The notes under the pieces were generated by a model. That model did not search any database. It was given only the letters and a program-made list of their open reading frames with translations, and had not been told where the DNA came from. Of a stretch of DNA of 5,563 bases, positions 1 through 5,563 are shown piece by piece. Within the stretch, counting starts at the first letter, position 1. Each line of letters starts with the position of its first letter. Position numbers and translations under genes: made by a program. The stretch is from a bacterium HR27 (GTDB taxonomy: Bacteria > Chloroflexota > Chloroflexia > Thermomicrobiales > Thermomicrobiaceae): NCBI GenBank assembly GCA_002898975.1, contig BEID01000122.1:1-5563 (forward strand). Reading direction: 5' to 3'.

Positions 1-718
1 TCCCGACGTACCGCTCCTCATTCCGGAGGTCAATCCCGATCACGCCCGCGCGATCGAGCGACAACGACAACTCCGCGGCTGGCGCGACGGGTTCATCGTC
101 GCCAACCCCAATTGCTCGACGATCCATCTCGTTCTCGCGCTCAAGCCGATCTACGATGCGTTCGGTATCGAACAGGGAATCGTGACCACATTGCAGGCGG
201 CGTCGGGAGCCGGTTATCCCGGCGTGCCATCGCTCGATCTCATCGACAACGTCATCCCGTACATCGGTGGCGAGGAGGAGAAGATCGAGGCGGAATCCCG
301 CAAGATCCTCGGCCAGTGGGTCGACGGCCAGTTCCAGGATGCACCGCTGACACTCAGCGCGCACTGCAATCGCGTGCCGGTCCGCGACGGACATCTCGAA
401 ACCGTCAGCCTCAAGCTCCGCAAACCGGCGACTCCGGCCGAGGTGGTCGAGGTCTTGCGCTCGTTCCGCGCTCGCCCGCAGGAACTCGAACTCCCCAGCG
501 CGCCGCGTCACCCGGTGATCGTGCTCGACGAGCCGGATCGCCCGCAGCCGGTACTGGACCGCGACGCCGAGCGCGGCATGGCCTCGGTCGTCGGCCGTGT
601 CCGCCCCTGCCCGGTGTTCGACATCCGCTTCGTCGTGCTGGGACACAACACGATCCGCGGTGCTGCCGGAGCCTCGGTGCTCAACGCTGAACTGTTCTAT
701 CGTGAAGGTTGGCTCTGA
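1..718 (+). CDS. asd: Aspartate-semialdehyde dehydrogenase, archaeal/yeast-like type (5' partial)
   Basis: Open from the left edge (first complete codon at base 2) to TGA at 716-718, giving 238 residues. The family is usually about 340-360 residues, so roughly the first 110, including the NADP-binding glycine-rich loop, lie outside the window. The enzyme reduces 4-aspartyl phosphate to aspartate 4-semialdehyde with NADPH in the cytoplasm, the branch point for lysine, threonine, methionine and isoleucine. Visible motifs are ANPNCST with the nucleophilic cysteine (codon 113-115), ASGAGYPGVPS shortly after it, and CNRVPVRDGH with the probable acid/base histidine (codon 392-394). The C-terminal GHNTIRGAAGAS stretch closes the Rossmann domain. 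The ANPNCST and RVPVRDGH forms point to the archaeal/fungal-like subfamily rather than the E. coli type. The gene converges on cimA, and its product can also reach isoleucine by way of threonine. Subfamily assignment is from remembered motifs. Confidence 0.93.
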   Translation, partial: PDVPLLIPEVNPDHARAIERQRQLRGWRDGFIVANPNCSTIHLVLALKPIYDAFGIEQGIVTTLQAASGAGYPGVPSLDLIDNVIPYIGGEEEKIEAESRKILGQWVDGQFQDAPLTLSAHCNRVPVRDGHLETVSLKLRKPATPAEVVEVLRSFRARPQELELPSAPRHPVIVLDEPDRPQPVLDRDAERGMASVVGRVRPCPVFDIRFVVLGHNTIRGAAGASVLNAELFYREGWL

Positions 719-732
719 CACAGAACCAGTAC

Positions 733-779
733 GGAAGGCGGGGCAGCGGGCAATCGTCCGACACCTGCCCCGCCATTCC
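733..779. terminator. Convergent hairpin terminator between asd and cimA
   Basis: The arm GGCGGGGCAG (737-746) is perfectly complementary to CTGCCCCGCC (765-774) with an 18-nt loop. GGAA (733-736) and TTCC (776-779) extend the stem across one bulged A at 775. It starts 15 nt after the asd stop and ends 7 nt before the cimA stop on the other strand, so it can serve both convergent genes. No clear U-tract follows on either strand, so strict factor-independent termination is inferred from position and stem strength only. Confidence 0.72.
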
Positions 780-785
780 CGGGTC

Positions 786-2405
786 TCACGAGACGACCGG
801 TACCAGCTGCGGGATCCTCGCCGCGATCTCGGGTCGCGTCACCAGTGGATAGGCGAGACTGTCCGCGAGCGCTAGCCACGACGCCTCGATGATGTTTTCC
901 GATGATCCGACCGTATTCCAGCTGCCCTGCGCGTCCCCGGACCGGATCCAGACACGTACTTTGGCTCCTGTCCCGTGGTGGTCATCCAGCACCCGGACCT
1001 TGTAGTCCTCGAGCTCGACCGCAGCGATCTCCGGGTAGAACTCCTGCAGCGCCTTGCGCGTGGCCCGGTCGAGCGCATTGACCGGCCCGTTCCCTTCTGC
1101 CGCGGTATGGAACACCTGATCGCCGACCCGCAACTTGACCATCGCCTCGGCGAGCATGCCGCGTCCGTTGCGGTATTCGGTCAACACGGTGTAGTCCAGC
1201 ACCTCGAACGGCGGTCGATAGTCGGGCAAGTTGCGCCGGATCAACAGTTCGAGGGACGCGTCGGCGTCCTCGAACCAGTATCCCTGGAACTCGAGTTCCT
1301 TGATCTGCTCCAGGACACGCCGGACGACCTCAGGCTTGTCGGAAAGGTCGATACCGAAACTGCGCGCCTTGACGACGATGTTACTGCGCCCGCTCAGTTC
1401 ACTGACCAAAACGTGCCGCGTATTCCCGACGACCTCCGGCGGAATGTGCTCGTACGCCGACGGATGCTTGGCGATCGCGTTGACGTGCAGTCCTGCCTTG
1501 TGGGTGAAGGCGAAGGCCCCGACGAACGGCAAGCGCGGATCGTGCGTCAAGTTCGCGACCTCGGCAACGTAGCGAGACGTCTCAGTCAGCTTGCACAAGT
1601 GTCCCGGTGGCAAGCACCGGTAGCCGAGCTTGTACTCGAGGATCGGGATGATCGAGCAGAGGTTGGCATTCCCCACCCGCTCACCGAGCCCATTGATCGT
1701 TCCCTGGACATGCGTCGCGCCAGCCAGTACTGCCGCGATGCTATTCGCGACCGCGAGCTCGCAGTCGTTGTGCGTGTGAATCCCGACCGTGCACGAAACC
1801 GTGGCGATCGCATCGCGGACTGCTCGCACGAGCGGATCGGTCAGCGTGCCACCGTTGGTGTCGCAGAGCACGACAGCATCGGCGCCGGCATCGCAGGCCG
1901 CACGCAGCACGGCCAGGGCGTAGTCGCGATCCTCGGCATTCCCGTCGAAGAAGTGCTCGGCATCGAAGATCACCTCGCGCCCAGCACGCTTGAGGAACGC
2001 AACCGATTCCGCCACCATTCGGAGGTTTTCCTCGAGCGTCGTTCCCAGGATTTCGCGCACCTGGAACGGCGATGCTTTCCCGACGATCGTCACGGTCGGC
2101 GTGTCCGCAGCGAGCAGGAGCCGGAGGTTCGTGTCCTCCTCCACGGTGATACCGGCACGCCGCGTGCTGCCGAAGGCGGCGATGCGCGCATGCTTCCAGT
2201 GTTCGTGGCGGGCACGCTCGAAAAACGCCATGTCCTTCGGGTTCGAGCCGGGCCAACCACCCTCGATGTAGGCCACACCCAGCTCGTCGAGCGCGCGGGC
2301 GATCTTCAGTTTGTCCTCCGTCGTCAGCGAGACACCCGATCCCTGCGTTCCGTCGCGCAGCGTCGTGTCGTAGATCGCTACCAGTCGTCCCTCGTACTCG
2401 TTCAT
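786..2405 (-). CDS. cimA: (R)-citramalate synthase
   Basis: 539 residues from ATG at 2405-2403 to TGA at 788-786. The enzyme condenses pyruvate and acetyl-CoA to (R)-citramalate, the first step of the threonine-independent route to 2-oxobutyrate and isoleucine. Seen: a TIM-barrel domain (about residues 7-280) opening with YDTTLRDGTQ (12-21; Arg17 and metal ligand Asp13), FDAEHFFDG (147-155), HTHNDCELAVANS (210-222; metal ligands His210 and His212) and NGLGERVGNA. THKAGLHVNAI (301-311) marks the linker region. A LeuA-type dimer/allosteric domain fills about 400-515, with GNGPVNALDRATRKAL. FDAEHFFDG and the length suit the CimA branch (about 520-540 residues) better than 2-isopropylmalate synthase or homocitrate synthase. 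In the family the C-terminal domain binds isoleucine for feedback inhibition, which is expected but not shown here. Translation has a strong Shine-Dalgarno, and the leader suggests isoleucine-responsive attenuation. No partner gene for the following isomerase steps is in the window. Confidence 0.93.
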   Translation of the reverse strand: MNEYEGRLVAIYDTTLRDGTQGSGVSLTTEDKLKIARALDELGVAYIEGGWPGSNPKDMAFFERARHEHWKHARIAAFGSTRRAGITVEEDTNLRLLLAADTPTVTIVGKASPFQVREILGTTLEENLRMVAESVAFLKRAGREVIFDAEHFFDGNAEDRDYALAVLRAACDAGADAVVLCDTNGGTLTDPLVRAVRDAIATVSCTVGIHTHNDCELAVANSIAAVLAGATHVQGTINGLGERVGNANLCSIIPILEYKLGYRCLPPGHLCKLTETSRYVAEVANLTHDPRLPFVGAFAFTHKAGLHVNAIAKHPSAYEHIPPEVVGNTRHVLVSELSGRSNIVVKARSFGIDLSDKPEVVRRVLEQIKELEFQGYWFEDADASLELLIRRNLPDYRPPFEVLDYTVLTEYRNGRGMLAEAMVKLRVGDQVFHTAAEGNGPVNALDRATRKALQEFYPEIAAVELEDYKVRVLDDHHGTGAKVRVWIRSGDAQGSWNTVGSSENIIEASWLALADSLAYPLVTRPEIAARIPQLVPVVS

Positions 2406-2408
2406 AGC

Positions 2409-2416
2409 CCTCCTCC
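2409..2416 (-). promoter_or_regulatory. cimA ribosome binding site
   Basis: Read on the minus strand, GGAGGAGG occupies 2416-2409. The better-placed GGAGG (2416-2412) leaves 6 nt to the ATG at 2405. This near-consensus site fixes the cimA start. It begins only 7 nt after the foot of the 13-bp hairpin at 2454-2424, so the hairpin could also hinder ribosome loading. Confidence 0.85.
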
Positions 2417-2423
2417 AGACACT

Positions 2424-2454
2424 CGGCGGCCTCCCCGCGTCGGGGAGGCCGCCG
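2424..2454 (-). terminator. Attenuator hairpin in the cimA leader
   Basis: A perfect 13-bp inverted repeat: plus-strand arm CGGCGGCCTCCCC (2424-2436), loop GCGTC (2437-2441), arm GGGGAGGCCGCCG (2442-2454). It lies between the leader ORF stop (2492-2490) and the cimA Shine-Dalgarno, inside the cimA transcript. The downstream minus-strand sequence is AGTGTCTGG, with no U-tract. The likely terminator at 733-779 of this window also lacks one, so this organism may not depend on U-tracts. It could act as a transcription terminator or as a block to ribosome binding; the sequence does not decide between these. It is too far from the upstream ThDP gene (about 230 nt) and lies beyond a good promoter, so it is not simply that gene's terminator. 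Confidence 0.75.
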
Positions 2455-2513
2455 TCATTCCATTTCTCGCTGATCGGTCTTTCACACGCCTAGGGCTCGA
2501 CCCTCCCCAACGC
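2437..2513 (-). promoter_or_regulatory. Candidate antiterminator pairing in the cimA leader
   Basis: On the minus-strand RNA, GCGUUGGGGAGG (2513-2502) can pair with CCUCCCCGACGC (2448-2437) as 12 consecutive base pairs, one of them a G-U wobble. The second segment is most of the 5' arm plus the loop of the 13-bp hairpin, so the two structures exclude each other. The first segment is the set of codons 24-27 of the leader ORF, which a translating ribosome must cross to reach the stop at 2492-2490. This is the geometry expected of an antiterminator in ribosome-mediated attenuation. The pairing is read directly; the switching is inferred. Confidence 0.7.
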
Positions 2514-2582
2514 CACATGCCCCGCCACGCGGGACCGAATAATCGAAATAATCGCGATCGTCAGGTCGGGCCAGCGAGCCAT
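2490..2582 (-). CDS. Isoleucine-rich attenuation leader peptide of cimA
   Basis: A 30-codon ORF from ATG at 2582-2580 to TAG at 2492-2490. Codons 9-15 (2558-2538) read Ile-Ala-Ile-Ile-Ser-Ile-Ile, so five of seven codons are isoleucine, four written ATT and one ATC. Isoleucine in the surrounding genes is mostly written ATC. The start is preceded by GGAGG at 2598-2594, 11 nt from the ATG, a slightly long but usable spacing. The reading frame begins about 22-24 nt after the predicted transcription start. Size, position between promoter and hairpin, and the run of codons for the amino acid made by the downstream pathway match leader peptides of amino-acid operons such as thr, ilv and his. The peptide itself is probably without function after synthesis; the act of translation would be the sensor. 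It has no resemblance to a protein I know. Confidence 0.8.
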   Translation of the reverse strand: MARWPDLTIAIISIIRSRVAGHVALGRVEP

Positions 2583-2611
2583 CGGCGCCACACCCTCCGG
2601 TGCTGTTTCGT

Positions 2612-2640
2612 AGCCTAAACCAGGCTCCGCCGTTTGTCAA
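2612..2640 (-). promoter_or_regulatory. Housekeeping promoter of the cimA leader
   Basis: On the minus strand a perfect -35 TTGACA (2640-2635) is followed after 17 nt by TAGGCT (2617-2612), which keeps the three most conserved -10 positions (T, A and final T). Transcription would start near 2606-2604. The inverted repeat AGCCT-N5-AGGCT (2626-2612) overlaps the spacer and -10 box and could be an operator, although five-base arms may be chance. The promoter begins 43 nt after the stop codon of the upstream ThDP gene, so cimA can be transcribed independently of it. Confidence 0.75.
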
Positions 2641-2682
2641 GGCACTCGATCGCCTGACGGTTGGTCTCTCCTTCGTCGTGCG

Positions 2683-4287
2683 TCATACCGCGAACTCGAT
2701 CGGCACCTCGATCAGCGTCGGCAGCGATCGGCCGAGCGCCGCGCCGATCTCCTCGGCCAGCATGTCCGGAGACGTCACTCGCACAGCTGGAATGCGATAG
2801 GCCTCGGCCAGGTGTTGAAAATCAGGATTCACGAGGTCGACCGCGATGAAGCGCCGTCCGTACGAGCGCGCCTGTTCGTCCTTCACGGCTGTGTAGCTCG
2901 CATCGTTGAAGAGGACGATCGGGATACCCAGCTCGAACTGCACGGCCGTCGCAAGCTCCTGCAAGGTGAACTGGAACCCCCCGTCACCGACCAGTGCGAG
3001 GACCGCAGCGTCCGGTCGTGCGATCTTCGCACCGATCGCGGCCGGCAAGGCGAAGCCGAGCGTACCGTAGCCGGTCGGGAAGAGGTAGGTGCGCGGTTCG
3101 TAGACCGGATAGTGGCGGTTGCCGACGTACGCCATCATCGTCATATCGTTGACCAAGACCCCGTCGCGTGGAAGCGCCGCACGGAGTGCCTGCAGCCAAG
3201 TCGCGTGCTCGGCACCCCAGGCCTGTTCGAGCGCTGCGCGCTTGCACGCTGCGAGTTCCTCGACTGACCAACCAGGACGCCACACGCCACGTGCTTCCAG
3301 TGCCTCGAGCAAGGCACGCGCGGCTGCGCGCACGTCCGCCACCATGGCGAGGCTCGGCGGATACTGACGCAGCACCTCGCTCGCATCGATATCGACGCGG
3401 ATACGGCGTTCCGGCAAGGGCAGCTTGCCGTTCTCGGTGTCCTGAGCCCCGAGCTTGGATCCGAATACGATGGCTAGGTCAGCCTGGCGCAGCAGGCGAT
3501 CGACCGGATTTCCAGCCTCCCAGAGATTTCCGAGGCAGCGTGGGTGGTCCTCCGGCACGGCCCCCTTACCCTGGATCGTCGTGAGCACTGCCGCGCCCAG
3601 ACGTTCGGCGAGTTCGACGAGTTCGGCACTCGCGCCGCTCGCCACTGCCCCGCCACCGCAGTAGAGGACGATACGCTCGGAAGCTTCGATCGCAGCGACC
3701 GCAAGCTCGATCGCTGCTGGGCTCGGTTGCGGTGTAATCCGCGTTGGCAGTTCGAGCTGCACAAGATCGATCTCGCCCGTACCTCGGAGCACGTCGAGCG
3801 GGACTTCGACATGCGTCGGCCGAGGGCGGCCACTGACCGCCTGGGCGAACGCTTCACGCAGCAGAGCCGGCACCTCATCGACCCGCTGGGCGCGCTCGGC
3901 CCACTTCGTCAGCGCGCGCATGATGCCGAGCTGATCCTTGCAGTCGTGCAAGTGCCCCAGCATCTGCCCCTGCCAGGCTTGCTCGACGTTGGAGGCGATG
4001 ACCACCACTGGCGAGGAGTCAGCGTAGGCTTCCCCGACCGCGGTGGCGATGTTCGTCACGCCCGGTCCCGTGATGACGATGGCCACACCCGGCTTACCGG
4101 AGACCCGCGCGTAGCCATCCGCCATGAATCCAGCTCCTTGCTCATGCCGGGCCAGAATGTGCCGGATCGGTGACGAATACAGCGCGTCATAGATCGCCAG
4201 TGTGTGCACTCCGGGAATACCGAAGACGACCTCGACACCCAACCGCTCGAGTGTGCGGACGACTGCGTCGCCGCCATGAACACGCAT
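2683..4287 (-). CDS. ThDP-dependent acetolactate synthase-like / 2-oxoacid decarboxylase
   Basis: 534 residues from ATG at 4287-4285 to TGA at 2685-2683. An in-frame TTG at 4299 would add four residues, but the ATG has GGGGG five nt upstream and gives the usual family start. Numbered from the ATG: N-terminal ThDP pyrimidine-binding domain (about 1-165) with FGIPGVHT, RHEQGAGFMADGYAR including the cofactor-activating Glu49, and ITGPGVTNIATA. A central domain follows (about 185-325), then the C-terminal ThDP pyrophosphate-binding domain with GDGGFQFTLQE (434-444) and the metal-binding NDA (461-463), i.e. the GDG-X24-N motif. It would usually be annotated as the acetolactate synthase large subunit. 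However, the TGQVP and FQE segments and the NNQYLGMVRQWQ-like segment of true acetohydroxyacid synthases are absent. VHT...HEQGAGFMADGYARVSGKPG resembles AruI, the 5-guanidino-2-oxopentanoate decarboxylase, as I remember it. The substrate is therefore unsure. No regulatory small subunit (ilvN) lies alongside. Confidence 0.85.
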   Translation of the reverse strand: MRVHGGDAVVRTLERLGVEVVFGIPGVHTLAIYDALYSSPIRHILARHEQGAGFMADGYARVSGKPGVAIVITGPGVTNIATAVGEAYADSSPVVVIASNVEQAWQGQMLGHLHDCKDQLGIMRALTKWAERAQRVDEVPALLREAFAQAVSGRPRPTHVEVPLDVLRGTGEIDLVQLELPTRITPQPSPAAIELAVAAIEASERIVLYCGGGAVASGASAELVELAERLGAAVLTTIQGKGAVPEDHPRCLGNLWEAGNPVDRLLRQADLAIVFGSKLGAQDTENGKLPLPERRIRVDIDASEVLRQYPPSLAMVADVRAAARALLEALEARGVWRPGWSVEELAACKRAALEQAWGAEHATWLQALRAALPRDGVLVNDMTMMAYVGNRHYPVYEPRTYLFPTGYGTLGFALPAAIGAKIARPDAAVLALVGDGGFQFTLQELATAVQFELGIPIVLFNDASYTAVKDEQARSYGRRFIAVDLVNPDFQHLAEAYRIPAVRVTSPDMLAEEIGAALGRSLPTLIEVPIEFAV

Positions 4288-4325
4288 CGGATCCCCCAAC
4301 CATCCCTACGCCGATCAGCGTCGCG

Positions 4326-4331
4326 ATTATA
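4326..4331 (-). promoter_or_regulatory. Consensus -10 box for the ThDP enzyme gene
   Basis: On the minus strand TATAAT occupies 4331-4326, 38 nt before the ATG at 4287, which places transcription start near 4319. At 17 nt spacing the -35 position reads TATGCT (4354-4349), a poor match, and no extended -10 TG is present, so an activator may be needed. A TTGACT at 4369-4364 is too far away (32 nt) to serve. Confidence 0.55.
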
Positions 4332-4335
4332 GAAT
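4330..4335 (+). promoter_or_regulatory. Possible -10 box for the deacetylase gene
   Basis: TAGAAT on the plus strand matches five of six consensus positions and overlaps the opposite-strand TATAAT at 4331-4326. No good -35 is seen 16-18 nt upstream. It would give an untranslated leader of about 75 nt before the GTG at 4418. The rest of the divergent gap (4336-4410) shows no better promoter and no clear repeat. Confidence 0.3.
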
Positions 4336-4417
4336 CCGGACAAGCGGCAGCATACGTCGCTCGAGTCAACCGGACGTTTGGGGTAGACGAATAAGCTAGG
4401 TGGGAGACCGGAAGGCC

Positions 4418-5383
4418 GTGCGGCGCATCACGCATCTCCTCGTCCTGCTTTTCTCGGCAGCCGTTCTCGTGTCACCAGCCGCCTCGGCTCCCGTGCGGAT
4501 CGCTCGTCCAGAGCGACTGGCGGTGAACGCACCGAGGCCGCTCAACCAGCGGCGGGCAGCGAGTGCATTCAGGAGCCATCGAATCACGCACCCCACGAGG
4601 AACCAAGCCGCAACCACTTCCCTCCGTGGGCGCCCCACTCCTGTACCACCCACTCCCGAATCACGTGCCACTACGCCGACACCAGTCCCGCACCCCTTCA
4701 CGGATCCCGTACCGATCCTCATGTATCACTACATCCGGCCGCTCCCCGGCCCGGAAGACCCGATCGGGCGTGGCCTTTCGGTCGATCCGGAGTCGTTCCG
4801 CGCGCAGCTGCACTGGCTGGCGACCCACGGCTATACGCCCATTACGCTTTCGGAACTCGCTGCGATCCGGCAGGGTACGCTCCCAGCACCGGCAAAGCCG
4901 GTCGTGCTGACCTTCGATGACGGCTACCGCGATTTTTACGAGAACGCCTGGCCGCTCCTCCGTTCCTATGGCTTCCACGCGACCGTGTTCGTCATTACCG
5001 GGTTCCTCGACACACCGCGCTACCTCACCTGGGACATGGTGCGGGAGCTGGATCGTTCTGGCCTCGTCGAGATCGGTGGCCATACCGTGCATCACGTCGA
5101 TCTCACGCAAGCGTCCGATAAGGATCTCGTGCAGGAACTGACCGACTGTCAGCGTGCGCTGAGCGAAGCGCTCGGCCATTCGGTGGTCTCGTTCGCCTAT
5201 CCGGCTGGCAAGTTCGACAGCCGTGTCGAGGCCGCGACGGCGCAGGCAGGATACCGTATCGCCGTGACAACCCAGCCAGGATGGTCAGGAGCCGCTGACG
5301 ATTGGCTCGCCCTGCCACGCTTGCGAGTTCGGGGTGAGATGAGTCTCGCGGAATTCACCGCCTTACTCACCGCGACTCGCTGA
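4418..5383 (+). CDS. Secreted polysaccharide deacetylase (NodB homology, CE4)
   Basis: 321 residues from GTG at 4418 to TGA at 5381-5383. The frame also opens at GTG 4400, but that start has no ribosome binding site. Starting at 4418 gives a regular signal peptide: basic MRR, hydrophobic LLVLLFSAAVLV, and PAASA with a likely cut near residue 24. AGGTGGGAG (4398-4406) lies upstream as a weak Shine-Dalgarno. After the signal comes a proline- and threonine-rich, low-complexity stretch (about residues 25-100), probably a linker through the cell envelope. The NodB domain begins at PILMYHYIRP. It has TFDDGY (165-170; catalytic Asp167 and metal-binding Asp168), HTVHH (222-226; metal-binding His222 and His226) and FAYPAGKF (259-266). 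The family hydrolyses N- or O-acetyl groups on peptidoglycan, chitin-like or exopolysaccharide chains; the substrate cannot be told here. It ends two bases before the convergent hydrolase gene and is unrelated to its amino-acid neighbours. Confidence 0.9.
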   Translation: MRRITHLLVLLFSAAVLVSPAASAPVRIARPERLAVNAPRPLNQRRAASAFRSHRITHPTRNQAATTSLRGRPTPVPPTPESRATTPTPVPHPFTDPVPILMYHYIRPLPGPEDPIGRGLSVDPESFRAQLHWLATHGYTPITLSELAAIRQGTLPAPAKPVVLTFDDGYRDFYENAWPLLRSYGFHATVFVITGFLDTPRYLTWDMVRELDRSGLVEIGGHTVHHVDLTQASDKDLVQELTDCQRALSEALGHSVVSFAYPAGKFDSRVEAATAQAGYRIAVTTQPGWSGAADDWLALPRLRVRGEMSLAEFTALLTATR

Positions 5384-5385
5384 GT

Positions 5386-5563
5386 TCACGCCGGTGCTCC
5401 GCGCGGTTCGTAGATCCTGACTTCGGCGAGCTCCCCGACGAGTGCAGCGAGTCGGTGTGCATCCTCAACGGAGCCGACGATCGCCCCGTAATGCATCGGG
5501 ATCACGACGCGTGGCTTCAGCATCCGTACCGCTTCTGCCGCTTCCTCGGCCGTCATGACGTAT
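5386..5563 (-). CDS. Metallo-beta-lactamase-fold hydrolase, C-terminal fragment
   Basis: The minus-strand frame is open from the right edge of the window to TGA at 5388-5386, giving 59 complete codons. It reads YVMTAEEAAEAV, then LKPRVVIPMHYG, then an acidic/hydrophobic tail ending IYEPRGAPA. The MTxEEAAEA...KPxxVIPMHYG pattern is the C-terminal metal-ligand region (His in MHYG) of MBL-fold hydrolases of the UPF0173/UlaG-like type, normally about 210-230 residues, so about three quarters lies outside. Substrates of these proteins are mostly unknown. An internal ATG at 5556 is within the conserved motif and is not the start. The gene is convergent with the deacetylase, with a two-base gap and no obvious terminator hairpin between them. 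Confidence 0.8.
   Translation of the reverse strand, partial: YVMTAEEAAEAVRMLKPRVVIPMHYGAIVGSVEDAHRLAALVGELAEVRIYEPRGAPA

Larger units (their letters stand above)
2406..2606 (-). ncRNA. cimA 5' leader RNA (putative isoleucine attenuator)
   Basis: An untranslated leader of about 200 nt runs from the predicted start near 2606-2604 to the cimA ATG. In order it holds a Shine-Dalgarno and leader ORF (2598-2490), the antiterminator segment inside that ORF, about 35 nt of spacer, the 13-bp hairpin (2454-2424) and the cimA Shine-Dalgarno. Further complementary segments may set up folding in the absence of translation: CUCGCUG (2578-2572) with CAGCGAG (2472-2466), and GGCUCG (2580-2575) with CGAGCC (2499-2494). 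The expected behaviour is that isoleucine shortage raises cimA expression. The 5' end is predicted from the promoter and not measured. Confidence 0.68.

Noticed and set aside
2424..2454. The hairpin as the ordinary 3' terminator of the ThDP enzyme gene
   Set aside because: It lies about 230 nt beyond that gene's stop, after a good promoter and a leader ORF, and directly before the cimA ribosome binding site.
2406..2611. T-box riboswitch controlling cimA
   Set aside because: No AGGGUGGNACCGCG-like T-box sequence or specifier-loop arrangement is visible, while a translated Ile-rich leader ORF explains the same sensing.
975..2618. A 547-codon open frame on the plus strand opposite cimA
   Set aside because: It is a shadow of high-GC codon bias in cimA: its product has no recognisable domain and is rich in Arg, Asp and Val, and the minus-strand frame encodes a clear CimA.
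3544..4173. A 209-codon open frame on the plus strand inside the ThDP enzyme gene
   Set aside because: It is antisense to well-conserved ThDP-enzyme motifs, and its own product has no recognisable domain.
4400..4417. Upstream GTG start (4400) for the deacetylase, as the longest frame
   Set aside because: It has no ribosome binding site and would put acidic and polar residues before the signal peptide; GTG 4418 gives a normal signal peptide.
1..5563. CRISPR arrays, insertion sequences, tRNA or rRNA genes
   Set aside because: No regularly spaced repeats, transposase motifs, terminal inverted repeats or recognisable structural RNA sequences were seen.

Overview
The window is high-GC bacterial DNA with tightly packed genes. 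They are mainly concerned with aspartate-family and isoleucine biosynthesis, followed by a cell-surface polysaccharide deacetylase. The GC bias, an aspartate-semialdehyde dehydrogenase of the archaeal/yeast-like type, and a citramalate synthase would suit a thermophilic Chloroflexota (Thermomicrobia-like) genome. That assignment is an impression from composition and gene types, not something the sequence proves.

Layout: (1) bases 1-718, plus strand: C-terminal two thirds of aspartate-semialdehyde dehydrogenase (asd). (2) 719-785: short convergent gap with a strong GC-rich hairpin, probably a two-way terminator. (3) 786-2405, minus strand: complete (R)-citramalate synthase (cimA). (4) 2406-2682: regulatory region of cimA, containing a promoter (TTGACA-17-TAGGCT), a 30-codon leader ORF with five isoleucine codons in a seven-codon stretch, a perfect 13-bp hairpin just before the cimA ribosome binding site, and a 12-bp alternative helix that would compete with that hairpin. 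(5) 2683-4287, minus strand: ThDP-dependent enzyme of the acetolactate synthase/2-oxoacid decarboxylase superfamily. (6) 4288-4417: divergent promoter region with a consensus TATAAT for the ThDP enzyme. (7) 4418-5383, plus strand: secreted NodB-type polysaccharide deacetylase. (8) 5386-5563, minus strand: C-terminal end of a metallo-beta-lactamase-fold hydrolase that runs off the window.

The most interesting element is region 4. It reads as a classical ribosome-mediated attenuator tuned to isoleucine and placed before citramalate synthase, the entry enzyme of the threonine-independent isoleucine pathway. If isoleucyl-tRNA is scarce, a ribosome stalled at the Ile codons leaves the segment at 2513-2502 free to pair with 2448-2437. 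That pairing breaks the hairpin in front of cimA and allows expression. If isoleucine is plentiful, the ribosome runs to the leader stop codon and the hairpin forms. The coding logic, position and pairing are visible in the sequence; the mechanism is inference. Asd also feeds isoleucine synthesis through homoserine and threonine, so two routes toward isoleucine converge at 719-785.
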